A DNA stretch of 64,000 nt, taken from DATCHW01 sp963806045. GTDB lineage: Bacteria > Bacteroidota > Ignavibacteria > Tepidaquicellales > Tepidaquicellaceae. Location: contig CAWDWP010000001.1 of assembly GCA_963806045.1 (NCBI GenBank), forward strand, positions 806,001 through 870,000. The letters are read 5' to 3'. The notes under the pieces are model-generated. The model had not been told where the DNA came from. It saw nothing but the letters and a program-made list of their open reading frames with translations, and searched no databases. Shown in pieces: positions 56,019 to 64,000 of the stretch (positions are counted from its first letter, which is position 1; every line of letters starts with the position of its first letter). The position numbers were made by a program, and so were the translations under genes.

Positions 56019-56519
56019 ATGGAAAACAAAAGCTACAACATGCAGGACAATCCGGGTGGATTTCAATACACCGTCAACACCAATTCCACCCCATACACCA
56101 CCACCGCCTCCTCCTCCACCGTTAGGATCAACCCGTTCTCGCAAACCCCGGGGCATAATCAGGGAGTAAACCAGCAAATCATTTCCCAAATGATAAAGAA
56201 TATGAAATTTGTCGGAATCTGGAATATCATAGTAGGAGTGATAAATTGTTTAACCTGTATTGGTGCGATAGTTGGCGTTCCGATTATCTTTGCAGGTATC
56301 CGGCTTAGACAATCTGCTGATTCATTCATAACTTTTGCCCAATCCGGTATGCAGGACCAGAATAGCTTGCAAACAGCACTGGAAAAGCAATCACGCTTTT
56401 TCTTTATTTTTAAAGTATTAATCATAATAGGTATCATAATGGTTATAGTCGAAATATTAGTGATTATAGGGATGCTTATTTTTATGCCTACTTCAAGCAA
56501 ATACTTTTATAATTTGTAA
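56019..56519 (+). CDS. DUF5362-like membrane protein
   Basis: A 166-residue protein. Residues 1-55 are a Ser/Thr/Asn/Pro-rich segment without signal peptide; two hydrophobic helices follow (IWNIIVGVINCLTCIGAIVGV and FKVLIIIGIIMVIVEILVII), with a short loop containing AGIRLRQSADSF between them. This resembles DUF5362 family proteins found in Bacteroidota and related phyla. It starts 15 bp after namZ. No function is known. Confidence 0.55.
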   Translation: MENKSYNMQDNPGGFQYTVNTNSTPYTTTASSSTVRINPFSQTPGHNQGVNQQIISQMIKNMKFVGIWNIIVGVINCLTCIGAIVGVPIIFAGIRLRQSADSFITFAQSGMQDQNSLQTALEKQSRFFFIFKVLIIIGIIMVIVEILVIIGMLIFMPTSSKYFYNL

Positions 56520-56745
56520 AGCATAGGCAAATTTAAAGTTAAATCAGATATTCATAATTTTTGAAAAGCTGTTTGGTTAATGCGATTGAAATTTTCATAG
56601 AAATTTCGGTTGATAATAACTATATTTTATTATGGGTTAAGCGTGTACAGGATTTCTGTCAGCTAGCTGAACAAAGTGGGACTATGAATGATATTTATTT
56701 ATGCAGATTAATAAACTTTTAATATAAAATTACATCTTAGAAAAA
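56520..56745. other. short intergenic gap
   Basis: AT-rich, 226 bp, with a perfect 12-base palindrome TCAGCTAGCTGA at 56659-56670. No promoter or terminator is recognised. Confidence 0.35.
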
Positions 56746-57735
56746 TTGAAAAATATAAAATTACTTATTCTGCTTTTCATTCTTGTATTCTTTATCTCTA
56801 ATCTTTACCCGCAGTCAATAACAACATACAAAAACGTTCGTTTTAATTATTCTCTTACTGTTCCCGATAAATGGGATAAGGAGGAAAAACCTTCAAAAAA
56901 TAGCCCAGAAACTGTTACATTCAGAGATCCCGATGGAAATGTGCTTCTGATTTATGCCAGAGTTGATAAATCGTATGCCGGGAAAACTGCAAATGATATG
57001 GACCCGGGTACAATGTATATGGGATTTCAGCAGCAATTTAAAGACGCTAATATGCTTGAATCCGATTATAAAGTATTAGATGAAGTGCCTGCGATGTTCT
57101 GTAAATATGAATATATTTTTGATGGAAAGGAATATCTTCAGGATGCATATTATCTTGTAAAAGGTGATATATTTTATATGATAAATGTTATTGCCAGAAA
57201 AGATTTTTTTGATGCATTTGAGACACAAACTCTGGGTCATATTTTATCTTTTAATATACTCGATGTTAAGTCGGTAAATTATTTTAAAAGTGATAAATAT
57301 GATTTCCAGATAATATTTCCTGACGGCTGGAAAATAGTTACAGAACCGACAACCTTCGGTGCTGAGATATCAGGCGGGGCAGGTGTATTTGTAGAAGTAA
57401 ATAAAGATGATAATTTTATCGGATATACAGGAAATGATTTAAGAGCAGAAGATATGCTTGAGTATTTTAAAACTAAATACAGTGATGCGAAAGTTATAGA
57501 AAACAGTTATTCTCTGATTGACGGTTATCCTGCTATGAAAGTTAAATACAAATGTTCGGCAACGGTTAATGGCTCAACAAATGATTTCATTGTTATTCAT
57601 TATTATTTAGTTAAGGAGAATATACTATATATCCTGCAGGGGCGTTCATTGGAAAAAAGTTATTCGACTTATCAGGAAAATATTGCCCGTTCCCTTGAAT
57701 CGTTTCAATTTATTTCGAATAAAAAAGATAATTGA
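56746..57735 (+). CDS. exported protein with two PsbP/DcrB-like repeats
   Basis: A 329-residue protein starting at a TTG codon (56746), with signal peptide residues 1-22 ending near NLYPQS. Two related halves follow: residues 27-175 (VRFNYSLTVPDKWDKEEK, MFCKYEYIFDGKEYLQDAYYLVKGD) and 180-320 (YDFQIIFPDGWKIVTEP, MKVKYKCSATVNG, IVIHYYLVKENILYILQG). The shared pattern, with a W-K turn and a closing helix, is that of the Mog1/PsbP/DcrB fold. The role is unknown. It has no close neighbours besides the DUF5362-like gene upstream. Confidence 0.6.
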   Translation: MKNIKLLILLFILVFFISNLYPQSITTYKNVRFNYSLTVPDKWDKEEKPSKNSPETVTFRDPDGNVLLIYARVDKSYAGKTANDMDPGTMYMGFQQQFKDANMLESDYKVLDEVPAMFCKYEYIFDGKEYLQDAYYLVKGDIFYMINVIARKDFFDAFETQTLGHILSFNILDVKSVNYFKSDKYDFQIIFPDGWKIVTEPTTFGAEISGGAGVFVEVNKDDNFIGYTGNDLRAEDMLEYFKTKYSDAKVIENSYSLIDGYPAMKVKYKCSATVNGSTNDFIVIHYYLVKENILYILQGRSLEKSYSTYQENIARSLESFQFISNKKDN

Positions 57736-57896
57736 TATATAGTTTACATTGATTTTATATAAAATTCGTGAATGCTAATTTTTCCTATATCATTATTTAC
57801 GAATAAATATTAATTCCTTTTTCCTATCCCTTATTTACTAATCTTACTATATTTGTAAGGATTAAATATTTTTATAAACCTCACTAAATACATATT

Positions 57897-59426
57897 ATGT
57901 CTATAGTAATTACCGGAACTAATCTCAAAATTGAAGATGTCTATAAAGTTGCCGTCGAAAGTGAAAAAATTGAATTGCATCCCGATGCCGTGAAACGAAT
58001 TTTAGAATGCCGTGCTTTTATCGAAAAAAAAATTGAACAGCATGAAATAATGTATGGTGTTAATACCGGAATCGGAGAGTTTTCAGAAATTGTTCTGAAT
58101 GACGAACAGGTAAAAGATTTTCAAAAATATCTGATTTATAATCATGCTGCCGGTATCGGCGAACCCGCACCTGTTGAGCATGTCCGGGCAGCAATGCTTT
58201 CCCGAATAAATGTCCATTCAAGAGGGCATTCAGGCTGCAGACTGGAAATCACACAGACTTATGTTGATATGCTCAATAAAGGTATCACTCCTGTGGTGTG
58301 TGCAAAAGGCAGTGTAGGGGCTTGCGGCGACCTTTCTCCGATGAGTCAGTGCGCTTTAAGTTTGATGGGAGAAGGGGAATGTTTTTATCAGGGGAAAAGA
58401 ATGAGAACTAAAGATGCGATGGACAAAGCAGGAATTCCTATCCCCGGTCTTAAGGCACGCGATGGACTTGCCGCTATTAATGGAAGTAATCTTATGACAG
58501 GAATGGCTTGCTTGCAGATTTATGAAGTCGAAAGATTTTTTAAACAGGCAGAGATAGCAACCGCGATGACACTGGAAGCTCTAATGGCAAATTTGAAACC
58601 ATATGACGAGCGTCTTCATAAATTGCGGGGATTCAGAGGGGCTGTTTCATCAGCTAATAATATCAAGAAAATGATAGAAGGTTCAGATTTACTTACCGGA
58701 AAAGTGAAAGTAAAAGTTCAGGATGCATATAGCATGCGTTCCACTCCGCAGGTGATAGGCGCTGCCCGGGACCAGCTAAGATGGACAAGAGAACAGATTG
58801 AAATAGAATTAAATGCCGTTGCTGACAATCCTATATTTTTACCTAAAGATGGAATTGTTCTGACCGGTGCAAATTTTCAGGGTTCTCCTATTAGTGTACC
58901 TCTCGATATGCTTGGTACAGTTGTCACCATGGTTTGTGTAATTTCAGAAAGGCGTTTGAACAGATTACTTAATCCTGCTCTTAGTGTTGGTCTTCCCGCA
59001 TTCCTTACGAAGGGTGCCGGAATGTTCTCAGGTCATATGCTTAGTCAATATACGGCAGATATGCTGATTGTCGAGCAAAGAATTCTGTCAGCTCCGGCTT
59101 CCATCCAGTCTATTCCTGCAGCGGCTGACCAGGAAGACTTTGTAAGTATGGGTATGAATACCGCTTTAAAAACCCGTCAGATTATAGATAATGCATATGG
59201 AGTCATCGGAATTGAATTTATAGCTGCTGCTCAGGGACTCGATTTTAGAAACTTCAAGTTCGGGAAAGGCACACAGGCTGCCCATACCGCGGTTAGAAAA
59301 GTTGTAGAGCATCTTGATGTAGACAGGCCATTGTTTACCGACCATAATAATATGATGGCTGAAGTTCGTTCAAGAAAAATTCTCGAAGCCGTCGAAAATG
59401 AAATTGGCGAATTAAATACTTATTAG
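57897..59426 (+). CDS. hutH: histidine ammonia-lyase-type enzyme with Cys in the MIO triad
   Basis: A 509-residue aromatic-amino-acid lyase that makes urocanate from histidine. The residue numbering matches well-studied HutH: Tyr53 (MYGVNTGIG), His83 (YNHAAG), the triad Ala142-Cys143-Gly144 (VGACGDLSP) and Asn195 (AAINGSNL). The triad is Ala-Ser-Gly in nearly all family members; here the middle residue is Cys (codon TGC at 58323). Cyclisation with Cys could still form the MIO cofactor, as laboratory Ser-to-Cys variants of HutH do. Near the C-terminus the QEDH motif reads QEDFVSMG. His83 favours histidine over tyrosine or phenylalanine, but the changed positions leave substrate open. It ends in a strong terminator. 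Confidence 0.85.
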   Translation: MSIVITGTNLKIEDVYKVAVESEKIELHPDAVKRILECRAFIEKKIEQHEIMYGVNTGIGEFSEIVLNDEQVKDFQKYLIYNHAAGIGEPAPVEHVRAAMLSRINVHSRGHSGCRLEITQTYVDMLNKGITPVVCAKGSVGACGDLSPMSQCALSLMGEGECFYQGKRMRTKDAMDKAGIPIPGLKARDGLAAINGSNLMTGMACLQIYEVERFFKQAEIATAMTLEALMANLKPYDERLHKLRGFRGAVSSANNIKKMIEGSDLLTGKVKVKVQDAYSMRSTPQVIGAARDQLRWTREQIEIELNAVADNPIFLPKDGIVLTGANFQGSPISVPLDMLGTVVTMVCVISERRLNRLLNPALSVGLPAFLTKGAGMFSGHMLSQYTADMLIVEQRILSAPASIQSIPAAADQEDFVSMGMNTALKTRQIIDNAYGVIGIEFIAAAQGLDFRNFKFGKGTQAAHTAVRKVVEHLDVDRPLFTDHNNMMAEVRSRKILEAVENEIGELNTY

Positions 59427-59445
59427 TAAACACGAAGTCTAATAA

Positions 59446-59480
59446 AGGGCTGTCGGTAATCACTGATAGCCCTTTTTTTT
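59446..59480 (+). terminator. intrinsic terminator after the histidine ammonia-lyase
   Basis: AGGGCTGTC and GATAGCCCT pair over 9 bp (one G-U) with a 10-base loop, followed by eight T residues. It lies 20 bp past the stop codon. Confidence 0.9.
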
Positions 59481-59649
59481 CAGACCATAGTATCCTCACT
59501 TTAATCATAGTTTAGAGATTATACTATTTTAATAACCAAGATTTTATAAATATTATAATAACAATGTTTATGTTTTGGTACAGGTATTGCAGTTAATATT
59601 ATCAGGATTTGAAAATAAAAAAATCCAAAAGTGGGGCTGAAATACAATG

Positions 59650-59687
59650 AGCCGGGGCATCTTAGTTCGAGATCCTCGGCTTTATTT
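59650..59687 (+). terminator. second hairpin between convergent genes
   Basis: AGCCGGGG pairs with CCTCGGCT (one G-U), and inside it ATCT pairs with AGAT around a 7-base loop; a T-rich tail (TTTATTTATTG) follows. It lies between the terminated hutH and the leftward response regulator at 59705, so it may stop readthrough on the plus strand. Confidence 0.5.
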
Positions 59688-59704
59688 ATTGTGTAATTTT
59701 CGGA

Positions 59705-60370
59705 TTATCTTTTATTATTGGCAAAAAACATATAACCTATCGAATGTATAGTTTTAATGAAATATTCCTCCTCACCAGGTCCGTGCAATTTGCTTCTTAA
59801 CCTTGATACAAGGACATCAACCGACCTTTCATTTATATTCAGAGAATTTCCGCGTAGGCTTTTCATGATGTATTCCCTTGATAATGCTTGCCCGCTGTTT
59901 TTTACGAATAGTAACAACAGTTCAAATTCACCGGAAGTAAGTTTAAGGTTAGTATCATTTGTAAAGGCAGTTTTTTTGTCAAGATCAACCAGAAGATTGC
60001 CAAACAGAAGTGTATCACTGAACTTAAACGCTGGGTCGTGCTTTTGGAGAATAGTTCGGATTTTAGCTAAAAGTTTACGCGGTTCAAAAGGTTTTCGGAG
60101 ATAAAAATCACCTTTAATTTCTTTTTTATCAGTAAGAATTAATATGGGTACATTGTTATCCTCCCGCAGAGATTCATACAGCCCAATCCCGTCCGTCTCA
60201 TCCGAAATTTTATCCAGAATTATTAAATCGAATTTTTCAGTCTTCAGTCTTTGCAGTGTATCTTCAGATGTAGTAGACAGGCTTGTCCTTAAATTAAATC
60301 TATGCAGAGAATCGGAAATAAATTGATTTAATTTCTTGTCACCACCCGATATTAAAACCACTTTCACCAT
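59705..60370 (-). CDS. OmpR-type response regulator with atypical receiver
   Basis: A 221-residue DNA-binding regulator. The C-terminal winged helix (residues about 125-220) has LTSGEFELLLLFVKNSGQALSREYI and RSVDVLVSRLRSKL with IKTIHSIGYMF, typical of the OmpR/PhoB family. The receiver keeps Asp53 (LIILDK) and Lys in YLRKPF, but the acidic pair that binds Mg2+ at positions 8-9 reads Ser-Gly (VLISGGDKK), and the stretch between the Thr (LILTDKK) and Lys is about ten residues short. Canonical phosphorylation is thus doubtful. No histidine kinase gene is next to it. It is convergent with hutH and divergent from dinB. Confidence 0.85.
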   Translation of the reverse strand: MVKVVLISGGDKKLNQFISDSLHRFNLRTSLSTTSEDTLQRLKTEKFDLIILDKISDETDGIGLYESLREDNNVPILILTDKKEIKGDFYLRKPFEPRKLLAKIRTILQKHDPAFKFSDTLLFGNLLVDLDKKTAFTNDTNLKLTSGEFELLLLFVKNSGQALSREYIMKSLRGNSLNINERSVDVLVSRLRSKLHGPGEEEYFIKTIHSIGYMFFANNKR

Positions 60371-60474
60371 TGCTGAAATTTAAAGAATATTTTTTAATAA
60401 TTGTATACCATTTACAATTGTTAATTACTAATTTTTTATTTGCCTTTATTAAATATTCCATATATATTTAGGGT

Positions 60475-61770
60475 ATGAATGGAGTAAGCTCTGAATATTT
60501 TATTCCCCGGGAGGGAACTGACTTCTCGGACCTCTTCAGAAGGGTGAGGATGATGCCGCTGTATTCCTTCCCTCATTACAAGGAGTTCGACTTTAGAGTA
60601 TCGGAGCACAGGAACAGGTTTTTTATACATCTTGATTTTGATGCATTCTATGCGCAGGTCGAGCAGCGGGATAATCCCGGACTCCGGGGCAAGCCTGTTT
60701 CGGTCGGCGGCACGCCTGACGGGAAAGGTATTGTTATGACTGCCTCCTATGAAGCCCGTGCACTGGGAATAGATACTGCTATGAGTGTGTGGCAGGCAAG
60801 AAAAATATGTCCCGAACTTATCTCCCTTCCGTGCTATGGACCAAAGTATGAAGTGATTACGCAGAATCTTATGGAAATTCTTCGCAGCATTGTGCCGGAG
60901 GATTGCATCGAACAGTACAGCATAGACGAGTGCTTCGCAGAGTTAACTCCCGTTGCAAAAAATTTTGAGAAGGCGCATTTGGTTGCTAAAGAAATTAAAC
61001 GCCGTGTATGGGAATCCGAAAGCCTGACCTGCTCACTCGGTCTTTCATATAATAAGTCTTATGCAAAAATGGCAACTAAGTTCCAAAAGCCCGACGGCCT
61101 GACAGTTATTACCCCGAAGGATAAACAAACAATTTATTCTCTGCCTCTCACAAAACTCTGGGGCATCGGTAAAAGGGTTGAGCGCCGGCTTTCTCTCTAC
61201 AATATATTTACGATTGGCGACCTCGCAAATTCAAATCCCGGCATTACAAAAAAAGAATTCGGAATTAACGGCGTAGTCTTCAGAAAAATGGCAAGAGGTG
61301 AAGATACTTCGGGTATATTCCGTAAGAGTGAGCATGAAAAAATGCTGAACCATCATCATACGCTGTCGGCGAATATGTTTAAAGAAATTGAGGTTAAAAA
61401 TGAGATACGGCGAATAGCTGAATATATCTGCCGCAAGCTCCGCGCTAAAGAACTCGTCGCGGGTCATATGTATCTCTCAATACGCTACGACGACCTCCGT
61501 TACGCCGGCTGGGATACAAGGCTGAAATCACATACTAATGATGACCGCGATATTTTCGAATGCGCAGTTAAACTCTACCGCAAGCTTCCCAAGCCGTCTA
61601 AGAGTTACCAGGTGAGGGGTGTCGGCATATCAGTTTTTGATCTGCATACCGATAATCGCTCGATGAACTACGAACTTTTCAATAATAAAGTCTTCCTTCC
61701 TTATTATGCTATTGATAAAATAAAAGCAAAACACGGTGAGCACATCCTTCGCGTTGGGCTGAACCCCTAA
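60475..61770 (+). CDS. dinB: DNA polymerase IV (DinB)
   Basis: A 431-residue Y-family translesion polymerase. The catalytic core starts at FFIHLDFDAFYAQVEQRDNP (about residue 48) and has GIVMTASYEARALG and the acidic QYSIDECFAEL. The little-finger domain includes KLWGIGKRVERRLS with helix-hairpin-helix and later MLNHHHTLSANMF, ending VRGVGISVFDL. The first 47 residues form an extension with no recognised motif; DinB of E. coli starts directly with the core, so this N-terminus could be an extra or mis-started segment, though ATG 60475 is the natural start. No beta-clamp-binding motif is obvious at the C-terminus. Confidence 0.9.
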   Translation: MNGVSSEYFIPREGTDFSDLFRRVRMMPLYSFPHYKEFDFRVSEHRNRFFIHLDFDAFYAQVEQRDNPGLRGKPVSVGGTPDGKGIVMTASYEARALGIDTAMSVWQARKICPELISLPCYGPKYEVITQNLMEILRSIVPEDCIEQYSIDECFAELTPVAKNFEKAHLVAKEIKRRVWESESLTCSLGLSYNKSYAKMATKFQKPDGLTVITPKDKQTIYSLPLTKLWGIGKRVERRLSLYNIFTIGDLANSNPGITKKEFGINGVVFRKMARGEDTSGIFRKSEHEKMLNHHHTLSANMFKEIEVKNEIRRIAEYICRKLRAKELVAGHMYLSIRYDDLRYAGWDTRLKSHTNDDRDIFECAVKLYRKLPKPSKSYQVRGVGISVFDLHTDNRSMNYELFNNKVFLPYYAIDKIKAKHGEHILRVGLNP

Positions 61771-61820
61771 AATTCCATAAAATAAAATTCAAAATGGGGA
61801 AAAAAGATTCAAGAAAATGT

Positions 61821-61850
61821 CCCCTCCCAATTCAAGGGGTAGGGGTGGGG
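61821..61850. repeat. GC-rich repeat after dinB
   Basis: CCCCTCCC followed by AATTCAAGGGGTAGGGGTGGGG. C-runs face G-runs, though less symmetric than the related hairpins at 1829, 13976 and 32515. It lies 50 bp past the dinB stop, between convergent genes. Confidence 0.55.
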
Positions 61851-61950
61851 TGGAAAATTTTGAATATCAGTTTACTATGTCAGCACCAAAACACTAATTG
61901 CTAATTTATACCTCACCCTAAGTTCCTCTCGCCTCCAGGGTGGCTCTTCA

Positions 61951-62376
61951 CTAAATCGGAGAGGGAAGATTATTTTTTATATTCTCTGTCAGTCGGTTTA
62001 GTTCCTCCCTGTCCGCAAGTGATTTATTGTTAAACCTGAATCCTGAACCGTCTCCCCGGAATCTGGGTATGATGTGTAAATGCACATGGGGAACTTCCTG
62101 TCCTGCCGCTCTTCCGTCAGATAAATGGAAATTAATTCCATCGGGTCTGATTTCAGATTTCCTTATTGCCTCAGCTATTCTGATACCTGTAACGAACATC
62201 TTAGAAGACAAATCTTTTTCAACATCTTTGATAAATTCCAAATGTTTCTTTGGTATAATCAGTGTATGTCCCTTATTCACCGGAAACAAGTCCAGAATTA
62301 CAATCAAGTCATCATCCTCGAGAATCCTGCTTGCAGGGGAATTTCCTTTTATAATTTCACAAAATATACAACTCAT
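61951..62376 (-). CDS. HIT-family nucleotide hydrolase
   Basis: A 141-residue histidine-triad protein: the signature HVHLHIIPR (catalytic central His) near residue 97, the N-terminal SCIFCEIIKGNSPASRI, and LFPVNKGHTLIIPKKH. Members hydrolyse dinucleoside polyphosphates or adenosine-phosphoramidates. Two N-terminal cysteines (CIFC) may bind zinc as in many HIT proteins. It is convergent with dinB. Complete and ordinary. Confidence 0.9.
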   Translation of the reverse strand: MSCIFCEIIKGNSPASRILEDDDLIVILDLFPVNKGHTLIIPKKHLEFIKDVEKDLSSKMFVTGIRIAEAIRKSEIRPDGINFHLSDGRAAGQEVPHVHLHIIPRFRGDGSGFRFNNKSLADREELNRLTENIKNNLPSPI

Positions 62377-62594
62377 AATTTATATTTATTTAAATCCAGT
62401 TTATAAATAATTTATATTAAATGGAATATTAATATGAATACTATATTTAAAAAGCAATAAACAGATAATAATTTCTATTGCAATTTAAAATTAGTTCAAT
62501 TAAAATAAAAATGGTTAGCAAATTATTTTTTTTCAATAATTAAATGCAAATTATTTTAAATTTTCAAAACTAAACAGTATAAGGAGATAAATTT
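62377..62594. other. AT-rich divergent intergenic region
   Basis: 218 bp between the HIT gene and the Kelch-type gene. A ribosome site AAGGAGA (62581-62587) lies 7 bp before the start at 62595. No promoter consensus is evident. Confidence 0.4.
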
Positions 62595-64000
62595 ATGCAA
62601 AAAATCTTTTCAATTGTTCTTGTAGCTTTATTAGTATTAGCTGTCAATTTAACTTTCGGACAAGCTATAAAAGTTTCACCGGTTTCCTTTCCTACGACAG
62701 TTGACGTAGGTCCCCAATGTTCAGGCGGACAAATTCACGATGACGGTGTGGCAGAAAATGGATACGGGTGGAATGCTTCGGCAGGAAATCCGAGCGGTTG
62801 GTGTTCAAAATTTATTCCAACTGTTTATCCATACAAATTCACAAAGTTTTGTGTGGGATTAACCAGACTCTCAACCGGAGTTGCAAACTTTACTTTTACA
62901 ATAACTATGTGGAAAAGTGTTAATGGAATGCCTACAGTACCATTCAATACAGTATTTATGGATACTGTGACTGTAACTGCAGCGGGACTTCCGGTTTGGC
63001 CGGCAGTTTCATTTTTCGATTTTCCGCTTCCCAGCACATGGGCACCGGTAACCGGAACAGATAGTGTATTTATCGGAATTAAGTATAATCCTGTAACAAT
63101 GACGGGAGTATTTGTTGCGTCTGATGAAAGCACTACAACAACATTATGGCCCGGTTATTGTACGGTTGCAGCAGGTCCGTGGACAACTATTCAGTCTAAC
63201 GCGTCGTTTGCAGCCTATCGTTCATTATTATTCAGAGCAGAAGGTGGTTCTTCTGCACCGACTCCATGTTCAAATTTTTCATCGTTATGGACTACAGGTT
63301 TAGCTGTTATTCCTGACGGTGCGACAAATTGCTCGCGTGTTATACCTTCAGGTATAATAATTAATGACACGGGTTATGTTTATGTTATGGGCGGTGGAAC
63401 ACCTGTCAATATAAACAGATGTTATAATACAGTTACAAATACCTGGTCAACAAAAACAGCAATGCCGATAGCACTTGCAACGACAAATGGAACAACCATC
63501 AAAGATTCTATTTATGTTATCGGAGGTTATATTGGAACAGGTACAAGCAGCGGTGTTTATAAGTATAATCCGCGAACAGATAGTTGGGTGACTAAAGCTT
63601 CTATGCCGTTAGCAACCAATACAGCCGATATGTGTATAGTCCCCTGGAGAGATTCTCTGATTATATGTGCCGGTGGTGGACCGGGATTATTTAGTTCAAG
63701 CGCCGCTACCACAGCAGTTAGATATTATAATGTATATACTAATACCTGGGTTGATCTTTCAGGTTCATCACTTTTACCGGTCGCACAGGCTATGATGGCA
63801 AGCACGATTGTAGGAGATACTATTTATATATTTGGCGGATATACAATCGCTAACATAACAGTAGGTACGGCTTATAGAGGAATTATAACCCCCGGAAGTC
63901 CGATATCTATAACCTGGACAGCTATTGCTTCATTACCCGGTACATTCAATACTACAGGTAAGACATATAGGTCCTCAGCGGCTACGATAAAATCTGTTAA
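62595..64000 (+). CDS. Kelch-repeat secreted protein (3' end outside window)
   Basis: Open from ATG 62595 to the window edge (about 468 codons). A signal peptide (IVLVALLVLAVNLTFG) is followed by a beta-rich domain (residues about 30-200) and then Kelch-type blades with the pattern YVMGGGTPVNINRCYNTVTNTW, IYVIGGYIGTGTSSGVYKYNP and IYIFGGYTIAN, each spaced about 50 residues. Kelch propellers bind carbohydrates or proteins. Given the phylum, a T9SS sorting domain at the unseen C-terminus is likely, but not shown here. A ribosome site AAGGAGA supports the start. Confidence 0.85.
   Translation, partial: MQKIFSIVLVALLVLAVNLTFGQAIKVSPVSFPTTVDVGPQCSGGQIHDDGVAENGYGWNASAGNPSGWCSKFIPTVYPYKFTKFCVGLTRLSTGVANFTFTITMWKSVNGMPTVPFNTVFMDTVTVTAAGLPVWPAVSFFDFPLPSTWAPVTGTDSVFIGIKYNPVTMTGVFVASDESTTTTLWPGYCTVAAGPWTTIQSNASFAAYRSLLFRAEGGSSAPTPCSNFSSLWTTGLAVIPDGATNCSRVIPSGIIINDTGYVYVMGGGTPVNINRCYNTVTNTWSTKTAMPIALATTNGTTIKDSIYVIGGYIGTGTSSGVYKYNPRTDSWVTKASMPLATNTADMCIVPWRDSLIICAGGGPGLFSSSAATTAVRYYNVYTNTWVDLSGSSLLPVAQAMMASTIVGDTIYIFGGYTIANITVGTAYRGIITPGSPISITWTAIASLPGTFNTTGKTYRSSAATIKSV

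Noticed and set aside
56659..56670. TCAGCTAGCTGA perfect palindrome
   Set aside because: Only 12 bases with no regulator nearby; likely chance.
62825..63133. 102-codon minus-strand frame in the Kelch-type gene
   Set aside because: It is a shadow of the long secreted-protein frame from 62595.
1..64000. tRNA or rRNA genes
   Set aside because: I saw no T-loop GTTCGAATC-type core with matching arms and no rRNA-like stretches.

Overview
The window looks like a piece of an AT-rich chromosome from the Ignavibacteria side of the Bacteroidota/Chlorobiota group. The evidence is the secreted proteins that end in type IX secretion (T9SS) sorting domains (NYPNPFN motif near 28.25 kb, degenerate copy near 7.5 kb), a PorX regulator, a PorZ-like propeller protein, AddAB-like nucleases with the Bacteroidota architecture, and a semi-SWEET. 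I saw no rRNA, tRNA or CRISPR array.

Layout. 0-4 kb: partial TPR lipoprotein-like gene, deoxyhypusine-synthase-like enzyme, small barrel-like protein, MntP, a gluzincin-type peptidase. 4.2-5.6 kb: a LexA/CI-like S24 repressor divergent from an HNH-type gene, with a consensus promoter and palindromes between them. 5.7-7.8 kb: a decayed copy of the M28 peptidase that is intact at 26.5 kb. 7.9-10.7 kb: a three-gene metal (probably Mg2+) module: Nramp-like transporter, one-TM protein, soluble PRC/MgtE_N/CBS protein. 11.1-17.5 kb: addB-like, addA-like and semi-SWEET. 17.5-18.7 kb: an IS200/RAYT-type transposase inside six copies of a two-hairpin repeat. 18.7-26.3 kb: glyQS, DUF2461, DUF3298, an LPS-export set (kdsD, lptC, OstA) and rlmD. 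26.5-32.5 kb: secreted M28 peptidase, OmpA-family envelope protein, O-methyltransferase. 32.8-38.1 kb: two leftward transcription units, accD-panC-panD and glmU(N)-glmM-dppD. 39-40.4 kb: an IS110 element with hairpins that could be a bridge RNA. 40.4-43.3 kb: porX-tsaE-tsaB. 43.7-50 kb: two lipoproteins, hutI, a PIG-L deacetylase, hisA, PorZ-like. 50.4-59.4 kb: a rightward run with GT2, lpxA, CYTH, panB, nrnA, namZ, two envelope/hypothetical genes and a histidine ammonia-lyase with Cys in place of the catalytic Ser. 59.7-64 kb: atypical response regulator, DNA polymerase IV, HIT hydrolase, partial Kelch-type secreted protein.

Functional themes: envelope biogenesis (GlmM/GlmU, LpxA, KdsD, LptC, OstA, NamZ, OmpA), T9SS secretion and its cargo, pantothenate synthesis (panB, panC, panD in two places), tRNA t6A synthesis, and DNA repair (AddAB, Pol IV).

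Quality caveat: many well-conserved genes carry one-base frame disruptions, dense at 2-6 kb and 13-26 kb and almost absent from 31.5 to 64 kb. Because adjacent LPS genes normally needed by such cells are all hit, I read most of these as sequence errors and give frame-corrected spans; the M28 relic at 5.7-7.8 kb is much more degraded and is called a pseudogene.
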